A stretch of 64,000 nucleotides of DNA from Batrachochytrium dendrobatidis JAM81 (taxonomy: Eukaryota; Chytridiomycota; Chytridiomycetes; Rhizophydiales). How positions within the stretch are numbered: the first letter of the stretch is position 1; the number at the start of each line of letters is the position of its first letter. The notes under the pieces were generated by a model. That model was given only the letters and a program-made list of their open reading frames with translations, ran no database searches and had not been told where the DNA came from. Location of the stretch: contig NW_006281100.1 of NCBI RefSeq assembly GCF_000203795.2, forward strand, positions 112,535-176,534. The letters are read 5' to 3'. This document shows, piece by piece, positions 20,429-30,570 of this stretch. Position numbers and translations under genes: made by a program.

Positions 20429-21966
20429 GGTTTGCAACCATCACCAGCAATACCATCTGTATCTCGTTCCATCAGACATACAGTTTCTTTCAGATTTGGT
20501 AGTGGAATTAGATCGCTTATCAGGCAAATCAGACGTATTAATTCATACAACTGATTTGAATGCTAGTGTGGTCTGGTCCCAACCCATTCGATTGTCATTC
20601 TATAACTGCATTTCTGATTTAGCTTACAATAAAACTGAATTTACATGCATTGTATCTGATTATTCTACAGTCTTGGTCAGCATGTTATTGTACCTTGACA
20701 CTTGTATATTTCCAATACAATACAGCACATTGTATATTGCATATTTGTACACATTTATGTCAATAAACTACCCATTCAGATCTGGATCAATATAAAACTT
20801 GTGACAGCCATGACCCAACTCGGTACAAAACAGGTCAACTCCAACACATTCCACTATGGTTATGGTCACATTCCACCATGCTGATGTATGTCGATCGGTA
20901 TCACATTGCAACCAGCTGTCATCCAATGACTGCAATGCAATACCGTGCATGTATTGTGACTGATACGTTGTGCACCATCAGCCAGTGTGCAACTGTCACT
21001 CGATATATCGAGTCTGATATGCAACAATATGCTGTGTTTACCATGATCAGGTTTTTAATCAATCTCTGACTCATGATACATGATTTGACATGTTGGATCG
21101 TGTGGATGTGTCATGGACTGCAATTTAGTTGCAGACACACATATGTTTGACATTGACTGATGCATAATGTGCAACGACTGATCAGTGCGTGTGTGATTGC
21201 ACACTTGGTGGTATTGTGCATTATAGTTGTTTGACAATGGATGAATGCTGGATTAGTCGGTTATATTCAATCCATTTGAATCGATCTATTTAGACGATCA
21301 CTCGATGTAGCTGACAACAATGGGTTGTCAGTCATGTGGTGCTGATATTTGAGTCGGAGTGATTGATTGCAGAATATTAGCTGTTCGATTGGTCAATCAA
21401 TCGAGTTTGTGCTGGTAGCGTACCATTGATAACACAGTTCTGGCACCATCATCAAGACCACCATACAACAGTTGACCAATAAACTTGTAAAATCACCAGA
21501 ATATGTTTGTATGAATATGGCCTGCTTACATGAAATCATATCGTATTCAATACTCGAGTTTATTTTAAAATTCATTCAAAAAATGAGTACCAAAATAATA
21601 TAATCGTGTCCAATCACCATGTATTCATGAGTGATAGCCTGTTAAAAAACTGTCAGTTATTGATTGCGATCTGGAACATCAATACTGGTGAATATCACAG
21701 TATGTGTTTCTAAACCTGCACAAGTTACCATATTCACGCTTTATATGCTGATTAATCAGGTTCAACAGTTTGGATCGTTACTATACAAAGCCATTCGACT
21801 CAAAACAACCGTTTGTGATTAAATACATTCAAAGTCATGTTATACAATATCAATCAAATATCATTGTAAAGTGGGTCTATTTATTCCAAAATTCAAGTTT
21901 AAGCTAGTTGGTGCGACCTGAACAGACTCTAGAACGGATGCTGACACGCAAATATAGCCAAAGCAT
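20429..21966. other. intergenic, gene-free
   Basis: No supportable gene. The open frame 20241-20795 that overlaps the end of copy C is in another frame, has no valid start and changes composition at the stop of copy C. Small open frames between 20702 and 21575 look random. Confidence 0.5.
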
Positions 21967-22134
21967 TTATTCACGAACGCAGTGTCCAACTGTCTGACCA
22001 TTTGACCTTTCGCATCTTTGTCCTATGGGGCAATATCCGTTATTTCTGCAAGGACGTGCACCAGTAAATGGGCTAGGAGCAGCAGTGACAGATACGACAA
22101 GAGCAGCGATGAGTGCGATGACAGTGAATTGCAT
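21967..22134 (-). CDS. small secreted cysteine-rich peptide, 55 residues
   Basis: ATG at 22132-22134, stop TAA at 21967-21969. Residues 1-19 (MQFTVIALIAALVVSVTAA) are a clear signal peptide. The mature peptide of about 36 residues (PSPFTGARPC onwards) has four cysteines spaced C-x5-C-x5-C-x10-C, with RNNGYCPIGQRC in the middle. Two disulfides are likely. No family is recognised. Size and layout are those of small secreted effectors or antimicrobial-type peptides; this is not an assignment. A TATA-like stretch (ctgcaatataaaaagcc on the coding strand, about 22245-22262) lies about 115 bp upstream, supporting a real transcription unit. It is isolated between non-coding DNA and a dead retrotransposon. 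Confidence 0.7.
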   Translation of the reverse strand: MQFTVIALIAALVVSVTAAPSPFTGARPCRNNGYCPIGQRCERSNGQTVGHCVRE

Positions 22135-22699
22135 GGTCGGTTGATATATTGGATTGGATTGAAATGTAGTGGAGTGGAGTAGATTGGAGTATAATAGACT
22201 GAGACGATGGTGTTTGATGGATCCAAGATTCGGGTAAAACCTGGCTTTTTATATTGCAGATTTTCCCGAAACAATCTTGAAAGTCGTACTTGATGTGATC
22301 ACATAACTTTGCATGTAGATAAGGGATGCTCACAGCCAAGGGAGACTGGATTAAACTAGTATAAAGCCCAATAAACTATATTTGGCCACCCATTTCAAAA
22401 TCAAATAAAGCACACATGTATTTAGGTACTATTTAGCAGTGCATTCAAACACCAAATTGCAGAGCGGCCTGATTGTCAGCATAGACTATGCAAACAAAAA
22501 CACTCAGGGCTAAAAGGGTGCTTTCGACTTTAGTGGCCAGGGTTTCAGGGTGTCAGGGTGTCCAAATGTCCGAATGTCAGCATGTCAGGGTCAAGTATTC
22601 ATTGCTCAAATATCTGTTTTGCTTGTTCAATACAGCTCAATCACAACCCTGACCCTGATCCATTTAAGCGTGGTAATATGTTGTAAAAGCATATTGGAA
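22135..22699. other. promoter of the small peptide and intergenic DNA
   Basis: Contains the TATA-like box for the gene at 21967-22134 and, at 22540-22600, short repeats of the gtcagggtgtc / gtccgaatgtc type. No gene seen. Confidence 0.4.
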
Positions 22700-25600
22700 T
22701 TGGCAATCAAGTACTCGAGAGTACAATCCAGCAAGAGCATCGACACAAACATGGTCGATCACTGTGGTACTGTGCAATTGGAATTCACAAAAAGCTTCCA
22801 AAGCGACGGTAAATTTACACTAGACTCTGGAACCACAAGTTGCATGGTTTGCTGTAAACAATGGCTTACAAACTAAACTATACCACAATTCAAGAGTAGT
22901 CATCAAGCACAGACGAGTACAGTGCAAGGTGTTGGCACAGTCGATCTGACTTGCAACATCAAATGTATGGAGCAAATAGTTGCATTACCAATGTCATATT
23001 CATACCTACATGCTCAGCAATCTCGTTTCCAAAAACACGATGCTTGACAAGGCTGTAATATTTTGGTCTTCAAAAAAAGGAAAATATATACCAATACAAA
23101 AAGTGTACCGCTGATGACTGCATTTCAAGCAAATGGCTCGACATGGCTGATTTCAGGGTGTTGTCCAGACAAACAACTTTCAATAAACATCAATCACCAT
23201 GCATCAAGTTTGGAATGTCGAGTGTCAGTGGATATAGACACACAGTACAAGAGATTGGCCATATTACCAAAAAGCATCAGAGCGCTTCAAAAGAGTCATG
23301 ACTTGACGTTGCAACAAATACCGAGCATGAAAAACGCAGCATGTCATGCACCAAAAGAAAGTCGACGAAACTCCCATTCACTGAAAAGTCAAATCATTGG
23401 TAAATACAAACCAACGTACTCCCGCATATGGACTTGTCAGGTTTCTTGTCCGTTAATCAGCAGGTCAATCAAAGTGCTGTTATATCATTGTATATGATTT
23501 ATGAAATATGCACATGTGTGTATGCTACACTCCAAACATCAAGTGTTGGACGAGTTCAAGGAACATGTCGTGCTGGTTGACAATCAAACTGAATTACCAG
23601 TCCGGATGATGTGCACCGACAATGGAGTGGAGCTCAGGTTTCTGCTATTCGACCAGTACCTGGAGGGAACAGGGATCAAGAGGCTGCCAACACCCTACAC
23701 ATACTGGTAAAATGGTGTTACTGAGTGCAAAACTGACCCCGATCATGGATGCGATAAGGTCCATACTAGTTGAAGCCAAGATCATAAAGTTATGGCAGTA
23801 ACAGTGATGACGGTAGTATACTTGCAAAATAGGTCGCACANNNNNNNNNNNNNNNNNNNNNNNNNNNNNNNNNNNNNNNNNNNNNNNNNNNNNNNNNNNN
23901 NNNNNNNNNNNNNNNNNNNNNNNNNNNNNNNNNNNNNNNNCTTACGAGCTATGGTATGTATCCGAGTCAGTTATGGCTCACCTACGTCCAGATGGATGTC
24001 AGGCACATGTACTTTTTCCAGTATCGTCACTCGAGAAATTGACTCTGGGATGACAGTATGCGTCGGGGTTGGGTACTAACCGGAATCAAAGGCATACACA
24101 TTCTATAACATCGAAACGGCAAGGTTTGTTGTATATCGTGATGAATGCAGGTTTACGCTGTTAAGCTACATTGTTTTGTTACCCACACCAACAGTATTTC
24201 AGAAAGCAGTCATGGGTATATACAACAATGCTCATATAATGGACAATACTGAAAATGACTGAATTCACAGCAGTGGAACACATGTCGACACACAGAGCAT
24301 GCCACAAGACTCGAAACAACTCAACCAACAAAATCAGTTGAGAAATGAACATAGAATCGAGTGTCCCAACTGGAAAAGACTCGATCACTGTCATTGAAAA
24401 CACTGGAAACGGGTATACCTCGACGTGTCCAGATGGATGACCGAACAAGAACTGTGGAACCTCGATAGAACGCAGTCAATCGAGCCAAGTCGATCCACAA
24501 GTAACCAATCAATCAAAACTGATTGGTTTATGAGACTCTAAACACTCGAGCAAGGCTACTGATACTCTAGTCAATCCGACACAATCCAATATCAAACAAT
24601 CAACTGCAGACAAATCGTGGATCCAACTGCACAAACATCAGTAATCCAAGACCAAATCGACTGGATTCAGTCATGTATGACCCTGACCAAGCCATTCGAT
24701 TGCAAAGTTCTTGGCACAATACATTGATATAGTAGTACCGCATTTCTGGCAAAAAACCATGCAATATTCAAAATCAGATATTTGGAAACCAGCAGATGCA
24801 TAAATGAGCTCGTCAACTCACAACAACACATGGACAGTGTAACACATACCACCAATACAAAATGGGTCAAGACATTGACCACAAGATTGACGGACAAATC
24901 GACGGATCAATCGGCAAGTCCAAAGCAAGACTCGTGGCAATACAGTTCCAACAAATTCAAGGAATAACTTGCACGAAACCTACGCATCGATACTCGGGCT
25001 CACTTGATTAAGCATATTATCAACATTAGCGGCCATCAGCAACTGTAACATTCACGACTGGATAGTTGACCGTACGAACAACACATTCATCAATGCAAAC
25101 ATTGACGAGTCTTACTATTTGGATCTGCCAGGTGAATACAAGCGACAGAGTGACTCGGGTCATACAGTTGGCCGTCACAACAAGTATGTGTTTGACATAT
25201 GCATTGATACACTTCAAACGGGCACTTTATTTGTTGCAGTCGCTATATATGTCAATGACATTGATACCAAGTGATGATTGCGCATTGCTAGATTTGATCA
25301 AGTCGCGACTGTTCAAGGTATTTTCAAACATTTTGAACCAATACATACATGTTTCGACATCAAAGTTAACCGAGATCATGTCAATCGGACCATATCAATC
25401 ACACAGACACCACTTTAATGACGTATTATCAATGTTTGGAATGTATGGAATGTGTTGCTGCAGACTGCTGCACATTGTAATCGAGCCATGACTACAGTCG
25501 AAAGTAGCTGGAAAAGGTGAGTTTACCACGACTCGGCCTGATCATGAAGCAGTCCAATTACTAGTGTATGCAATGGTTGCAACATACCCAGACTTAAAAC

Positions 25601-26130
25601 CAGCTGTTGGACAGCCGTCAAACAAGTGTCGATGTTGATACACAACCCGACTGACAAACATTGGAACGCTGTGATGTCAATGTTGATATCAAATACACGA
25701 TGAATACATCACTCATACTTGGTCAATGTACCACTATACTGTCCATCCACTGCAATGCCAACTGGACCGAAGATGCTGGATCTGAAAATCCACGACTGAA
25801 TGTATGTGGTGTTTAGGTCACGGATGTATTTCATGCAAGTCTGTCAAGCAGACATGTGTCTTGATCGGCAATGCAGGTCGAGTTTATAGCAGCACAAATC
25901 ACATTGACAGAAATGATCAGCACAACACAATGACTTGAAAAACTCGGTTTCCAACAACATGGATATACAATGTAACACTGTGGTTCACAATCAGCAACAT
26001 AGCTGGGTCAACCATATGCAGAAAATACATGCTTTACAAGATCGTGCAGCAATAGGTTATAGTAATCAATCTACATCAGCACAACACAACAGATTGCTGA
26101 TATATCAACATATGGTTACCAAAGTCAAGT
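22700..26130 (+). mobile_element. degenerate Ty1/copia retrotransposon (pol remnants)
   Basis: Fragments of a copia pol polyprotein occur in the right order on the plus strand. Protease-like FTLDSGTTSCMV is near 22815. Integrase remnants at 23540-23840 include MCTDNGVEL, GIKRLPTPYTYW, then NGV.EC and YLQNRSH across frameshifts. Reverse-transcriptase remnants are near 25230-25450: YVND where YVDD is expected, then a frameshift into SDDCALLDLIKSRLFKVF. RNase H-like AAIGYSNQSTSA is near 26055. There are many stops and frameshifts and it is dead. LTRs were not recognised, and the assembly gap at 23841-23940 falls in the integrase part. Confidence 0.8.
23841..23940. other. assembly gap (100 N)
   Basis: Exactly 100 N, a placeholder of unknown true length, inside the copia remnant. 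Confidence 1.
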
Positions 26131-27030
26131 CGGCAGTTACCAAACTAACAGTCATGTTGGGATTGAAATCTGGTAAAGTCATATACTGTGCTAAAATTTG
26201 AACAATGCAAGATTCTGCCGTATAATGCAGGAGCAATTGGACATTATTGACAACTATACAACGATCAACGCTGTGCGCCACCAACAAAGTGAGCAGTGGT
26301 ATCCAATTGATTATCCAATCCCATAATCAGTGCATTTCAACAATTTTACGAGATACCATTTTACTATTTGGAAAAATATCCAATCATGACATTTCAATCG
26401 AGTGTCATGAAATGCAACACACTCGACTGTAACCCATTCAGATATGCATACATGTGTAGTCACAATGGTATTTGTTGATTATTCAATCCAAATGACAATG
26501 ATTCGTGCAGTATCTGTTCAAACATATGCCATGGTACACAATCCGTACAGATATAGTGATTTGTTGGTTGGCTTTGACAACTTGTATCAATGCACACCAA
26601 CCAACACGAGCATGTTCAACAATCGGTATGCATGACTGTTGATGTGTCAATGGAATCTATTTAGTTGTAACATATTGTACTGAATTGGTTCAGATAGTTG
26701 TCAGCATTGTAATACAGCTGCATTGCTGAATTGAACGTGTGTATCAATGGCATAGTAGATCATGCAGTGTAGCTCAGTCGATGATATGCAGTTCATCCCA
26801 CAAACTGTCTGTAGCCAAACATGTTTGAACATGTGGTTGAATACATTTTATTTTGAATAAACGAGTGCTGAGATACAGATTGTGTAATGATTTGATGGAG
26901 ACAAACCATATCCGTACAAACATGCAGCACGCAATCAATGGTATGGTTGTTGACTCATTCACAATACTCGACAGATATCAACACATCAGAAAGTCTAAAT
27001 TTATTCAAAATCAAATTCATTGGCGCATCA
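26131..27030. other. intergenic, downstream of copia remnant
   Basis: No gene supported. The last 60 bases match the 3' flank of family I copy 2. No LTR could be identified by comparison with the DNA before 22700. Confidence 0.45.
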
Positions 27031-27678
27031 TCAATTCAAATTCAATATCAAGCCATGCTTTATCGCAAACTGGATTAATTCTTCTTTAAAAGCCTCTGTT
27101 TTTTGTATTGCTTTTTGACACTCTTTTTTCAATCGCTTTTCAACCTTTGGATTGTGTTTTAGTCCAGATTTCTCTCGGTCATTTGCTGATGCTGATCCTT
27201 GTTCCATTCTTTCCTTCACACTATCGAGATAAAATTTGCACTTTTCCTTTTGTTTCTTTTGAAGCAATTTAACTTTTTCTTTTAGATCATCGAATTCTTG
27301 CTGAATTTCTTCGTCTACTAGAGTCTTTGGCTCAAAATCTGCACTGCTTGACTTGGCTTTACCAGTTGAATGTTTTTGACCTTTTTTGGAAGTGCTTGAA
27401 TGGGGTTCATCAGTTGAATCCTTTCGACTTTGTCTGGAAGTGCTTGGATGGGACTCATCAGCTGGGTGTCTTTGTCTTTGTCCAGAAGTGCTTGTATCGG
27501 ATTGATCAACTGGTTGTTGCAAGTTTTGACTGGGAGTGCTTGCACCAAATTTACTTGTTCCGGATGCTTGATTGGAGGTGTCAGGTGCTTGAGATGGGAC
27601 ATCTCCACCAGCTGGAACCAGTGCTGCATTAGCGGTTGCTGCCGCAGCCAGCATGAATAAAATGTCAATGAATTTCAT
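27031..27678 (-). CDS. secreted protein, family I copy 3
   Basis: 215 residues, single exon, ATG at 27676-27678. Signal peptide MKFIDILFMLAAAATANA. The spacer (about residues 20-115) has roughly 16-residue repeats (PADESHPSTSRQSRKD / STDEPHSSTSKKGQKH). The conserved C-terminal domain then follows: EFDDLKEKVKLLQKKQKEKC, KHNPKVEKRLKKECQKAIQK and FAIKHGLILNLN. Both invariant Cys are present. Compared with copy 2, the domain is about 75 % identical by eye while the spacer is unrelated in sequence but similar in composition. Function unknown; extracellular by signal peptide. Confidence 0.85.
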   Translation of the reverse strand: MKFIDILFMLAAAATANAALVPAGGDVPSQAPDTSNQASGTSKFGASTPSQNLQQPVDQSDTSTSGQRQRHPADESHPSTSRQSRKDSTDEPHSSTSKKGQKHSTGKAKSSSADFEPKTLVDEEIQQEFDDLKEKVKLLQKKQKEKCKFYLDSVKERMEQGSASANDREKSGLKHNPKVEKRLKKECQKAIQKTEAFKEELIQFAIKHGLILNLN

Positions 27679-27860
27679 TAGATTGTGAATGTGTTCAAAC
27701 AATGGATGGAAAAGTAGAGTATTTAAACTGGTGTCGATTATAGGACTGAATGTATTGTATTTATACTTTTTGTATAGCAACCCTAACCCTTTTAGGTCAA
27801 CCAACGACACAGGGCTATTGGATTGCTTGTAGTGAGCCAATATCAAGCTAAACAGTATGC
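27679..27860 (-). promoter_or_regulatory. family I promoter with telomere-like box
   Basis: TATA-type box (tatttata on plus, 27758-27765), then CCCTAACCCTTTTAGGTC at 27781-27798, about 101 bp before the ATG. The following acgacacagggctatt is conserved in all three copies. Confidence 0.6.
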
Positions 27861-27999
27861 TTCTCCCTATTCATAGTATCATATTGATCAATTTGATATC
27901 TATACCAAATATATCGTGCACCTACAACCCTTTATCAGGTTCTTGAAAAGCGTACCCTTTAAAAATGTGTTGTATAACCGCAAACGCTCCCTTTTACTA

Positions 28000-28406
28000 C
28001 AGTATTTGCGTAAAATAACGGATCACTTGTATTCATCCTGCGGTGACTTTGCTTGCCTCGGAAAAATAATAGTTACATATTCGGTTGGTTTGTTACACAT
28101 TAACTACGTGTTTGATATACAACGATCATCATATGATACACAATCATACTATAATGTTGAATTTACACTTTGTGCACTCTTAGTAATCATGCATTGTACG
28201 ATCACCAAGTTTGAACCCACATTCATGTATTGCAATCGATATGTTGTATTCTGAGTCACGAATACGATCGCAATCTAGTTCAACAACAATCATGACACAT
28301 GTCAGTAATACAACCATGCATGTCAATCACCAACAACAATACCACTGAATTGTCAATCAGTTCATGACACTGTTATTTAGTAATCCATTTGACGTGAATG
28401 CGGCTG
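28000..28406 (+). mobile_element. TIR element copy 3
   Basis: Both ends are visible: cagtatttgcgtaaaataac on the left and gacgtgaatgcggctg on the right. The interior closely matches copies 1 and 2, and the three share the adjoining family I promoter DNA, so these three spread by segmental duplication together with the gene. Confidence 0.65.
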
Positions 28407-28461
28407 TAAAAAAATCGACCAATAATTCTCAAATTTCTTTCAAAATTGTGCAACGACAATC

Positions 28462-29088
28462 ATGAGTACAATTGCTAATCGGCTCTTGTCCACAACCTCT
28501 GTTTTTACTAGACAGGCAGGCCATCAATGCATTCCTTTATCGAAAAAGTTTTCTACTCGCTCTTGTATGAAAACATTGATTTCAAGTTACATTTCTGCCA
28601 ACTCTTGTCAAGTTGCATCTAACCTTTAAATGTTTTTTACACCTCATGTATATGGGTATTATGACTTTGTAGACCCACCACTTTCAGTTCCACAAAATCT
28701 CATGCTTGCCATTGCTGGTTATTTCACGCTAGTCAATGTGGGAGCGTATGGATTATTTTACTATGACAAATATCAGGCAAGTACCAAGGGATGGCGAGTT
28801 AAAGAGTCGGATCTGCAGCTATCTGCACTTGCTGGAGGATGGATTGGCGGAACACTTGCCATGCAACACTTTCGTCACAAGACAATCAAAAAGGCTTTCC
28901 AGCAGCCTTATTTGGTACTAATTTCATTAATCTTGTGCATTTCATGAGCAGTGTATTAATTGTATTTTGATTAGATTGCAGTGGGAATGAATATCGTTGC
29001 TTGTGTAGGCGCAGTGGCAGCATGGATTCGTGTTCCTGCAGTGCGCAAAACTGCCTATACTCTATTCAGAGAATCTCAAAGACGATAA
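28462..29088 (+). CDS. DUF1294 membrane protein, probably mitochondrial
   Basis: Model: exons 28462-28606, 28673-28914 and 28975-29088, giving 166 residues. The core reads LMLAIAGYFTLVNVGAYGLFYYDKYQA, WRVKESDLQLSALAGGWIGG, MQHFRHKTIKKAFQQPYL, then AVGMNIVACVGAVAAWIRVP. This is the DUF1294 pattern (YDK, GGW.G, HK) with about three transmembrane helices. The N-terminal exon (MSTIANRLLSTTSVFTRQAG) is Arg/Ser-rich like a mitochondrial presequence. A TAA at 28627-28629 stands in the same frame directly before an ATG at 28630. A 66-nt GT-AG intron (28607-28672) removes both; otherwise the protein starts at 28630 and the upstream stretch is a leader frame. Function of the family unknown. Confidence 0.75.
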
Positions 29089-29242
29089 AACCTGAATGGA
29101 TTGATAATATCAGAGCTCTGCTAAATTTGATGATATTCGATATATTATTAAACACCACACTTTATTGGGCAAGATTTACAATATAAAATGCGATTGATTT
29201 TAGTTTTGGTATTTAAAACTGTTTCTGACCCAGTCCATACTG

Positions 29243-30360
29243 CTATTGCTCAATCAGGATATGTTGTCCATTACTGATCATCTCAATGTCTCTTTCCAAT
29301 TCAAATATTGTTTGTTCTAGTGCTCTTTTCCTATTTATATTAAAACCCAATGTCAGTACTTGTAACCTCGACCATTTAAATCATAGATTCAGTCCAATCC
29401 GACTTACCGCTGTAATCGTTGTGGTGTTTCATGAGTAATTGGAAGTTTTCCATATTGCGCCATGGCCTTGCTTAAATTTACCTTTAAACCTTTGATGATT
29501 CCCATTTTCTCCTGATCACTCATAGCACGTACACTGTTGTCTATTTTATCTGGTTGGGACAGTGAAGCAGCGAAATGATGATTTGTGGAGTTGTTGCCAT
29601 GTTTTGGTGGTGGGTGATGTGGATCTATAAAAGATACAGTTGTATTATCAATGGCAGATTTTTTGCCAGAGTTGTATCGAGGTATTCCTTCTGCTGCAGG
29701 TGCAACCTTGTCGTGTATTAATTTTCTTGATGGATTAGATGAACAAGGTCGTTCAATTTCATATCTATGGTGTATGGTAGAAGGTGGGATTTTTTTGTTC
29801 ACCAAGGGACACAATGACGGTTGTGATGAGCCATGTTTTTTTAGTGGTGAATGCGGCTGTAAACCGCCAGTAGTACTCATTACACCTTGATCACTTGTTC
29901 CTATTTCACATTGGAAATATTAGAGCCAATACCACAAGATAAATTATACTAGTGTCAGTACTGAAGCATTACCGTTGCGACGTGATGCAGACACATCGCG
30001 CTCGTGTAGTTTAGCAGACGCGAGTATTGGAGGCAGTCGTTTTGAGGAATATCCACGACTAGGATGAGTAACCTTTGCATCCAAAACAGCTGTACTAGAC
30101 CGAGAAGTTAGTACAAGCTTAGATGGTTGACGTGCAGCTTTAAGTTGAGCACGCACTGAATCAGCAAAACTTGAACGATACAATTGTTTAGACGAGCGAG
30201 TAGGAGCGAGAGAATGTTGAATAAGTGTATATACAGATTCATCATGTGGATCTATGGGTACCATCATAGGATTATCCAAACGAGATACGATGGATGGCAG
30301 TTTAATTTTATGCCTTGGATTAGCAGGACAAGAGCGACCAAAGGGATGTGAATGAATCAT
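29243..30360 (-). CDS. enkurin-domain protein (flagellar/axonemal)
   Basis: Exons read leftwards: 30360-29973, 29900-29408 and 29330-29243, giving 322 residues; introns of 72 and 77 nt keep frame. The N-terminal two thirds are basic and Ser/Pro-rich without a fold. The C-terminal about 65 residues form an enkurin domain: SDQEKMGIIKGLKVNLSKAM, then YGKLPITHETPQRLQRKRAL and EQTIFELERDIEMIS. The last exon supplies its final helix. Enkurin-domain proteins are components of ciliary and flagellar axoneme or microtubule structures, which fits an organism with swimming zoospores. Which paralogue group it belongs to cannot be decided by eye. It is transcribed divergently from VPS35, with only 210 bp between starts. 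Confidence 0.8.
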
Positions 30361-30570
30361 GATAAAGCACAAGAATCAAGAAATGAATTTATAAGAATGT
30401 ATTTTATAAAAGTATTGAGCCAATCGTAGAATATGACGATGAGTTTGATTGGACAGCAAACTGTCAGTTGAATCAAAAGTCAAAGTTGAATTCCTCACGC
30501 TTGCTCACGCTTGCTCAAGCTTTGCATAGGGTCACCACAGTCATTGGTAGTGAGAGGATCTACTACTATC
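30361..30570. promoter_or_regulatory. shared divergent promoter, enkurin gene / VPS35
   Basis: 210 bp between two divergent start codons. It contains an A/T-rich part (30385-30415) and a CTCACGCTTGCTCACGCTTG repeat at 30494-30513. Both promoters must lie here or in upstream coding sequence. Confidence 0.4.

Noticed and set aside
20241..20795. 184-codon frame overlapping the end of family II copy C
   Set aside because: Different frame, non-ATG start, composition changes at the real stop.
22023..22339. 83- and 88-codon minus-strand frames
   Set aside because: They overlap the 55-residue peptide gene and its promoter in other frames; the short frame has the signal peptide and ATG.
22400..22700. 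Possible 5' LTR of the copia element
   Set aside because: I compared it with DNA after 26130 and found no matching direct repeat or tRNA-primer site.
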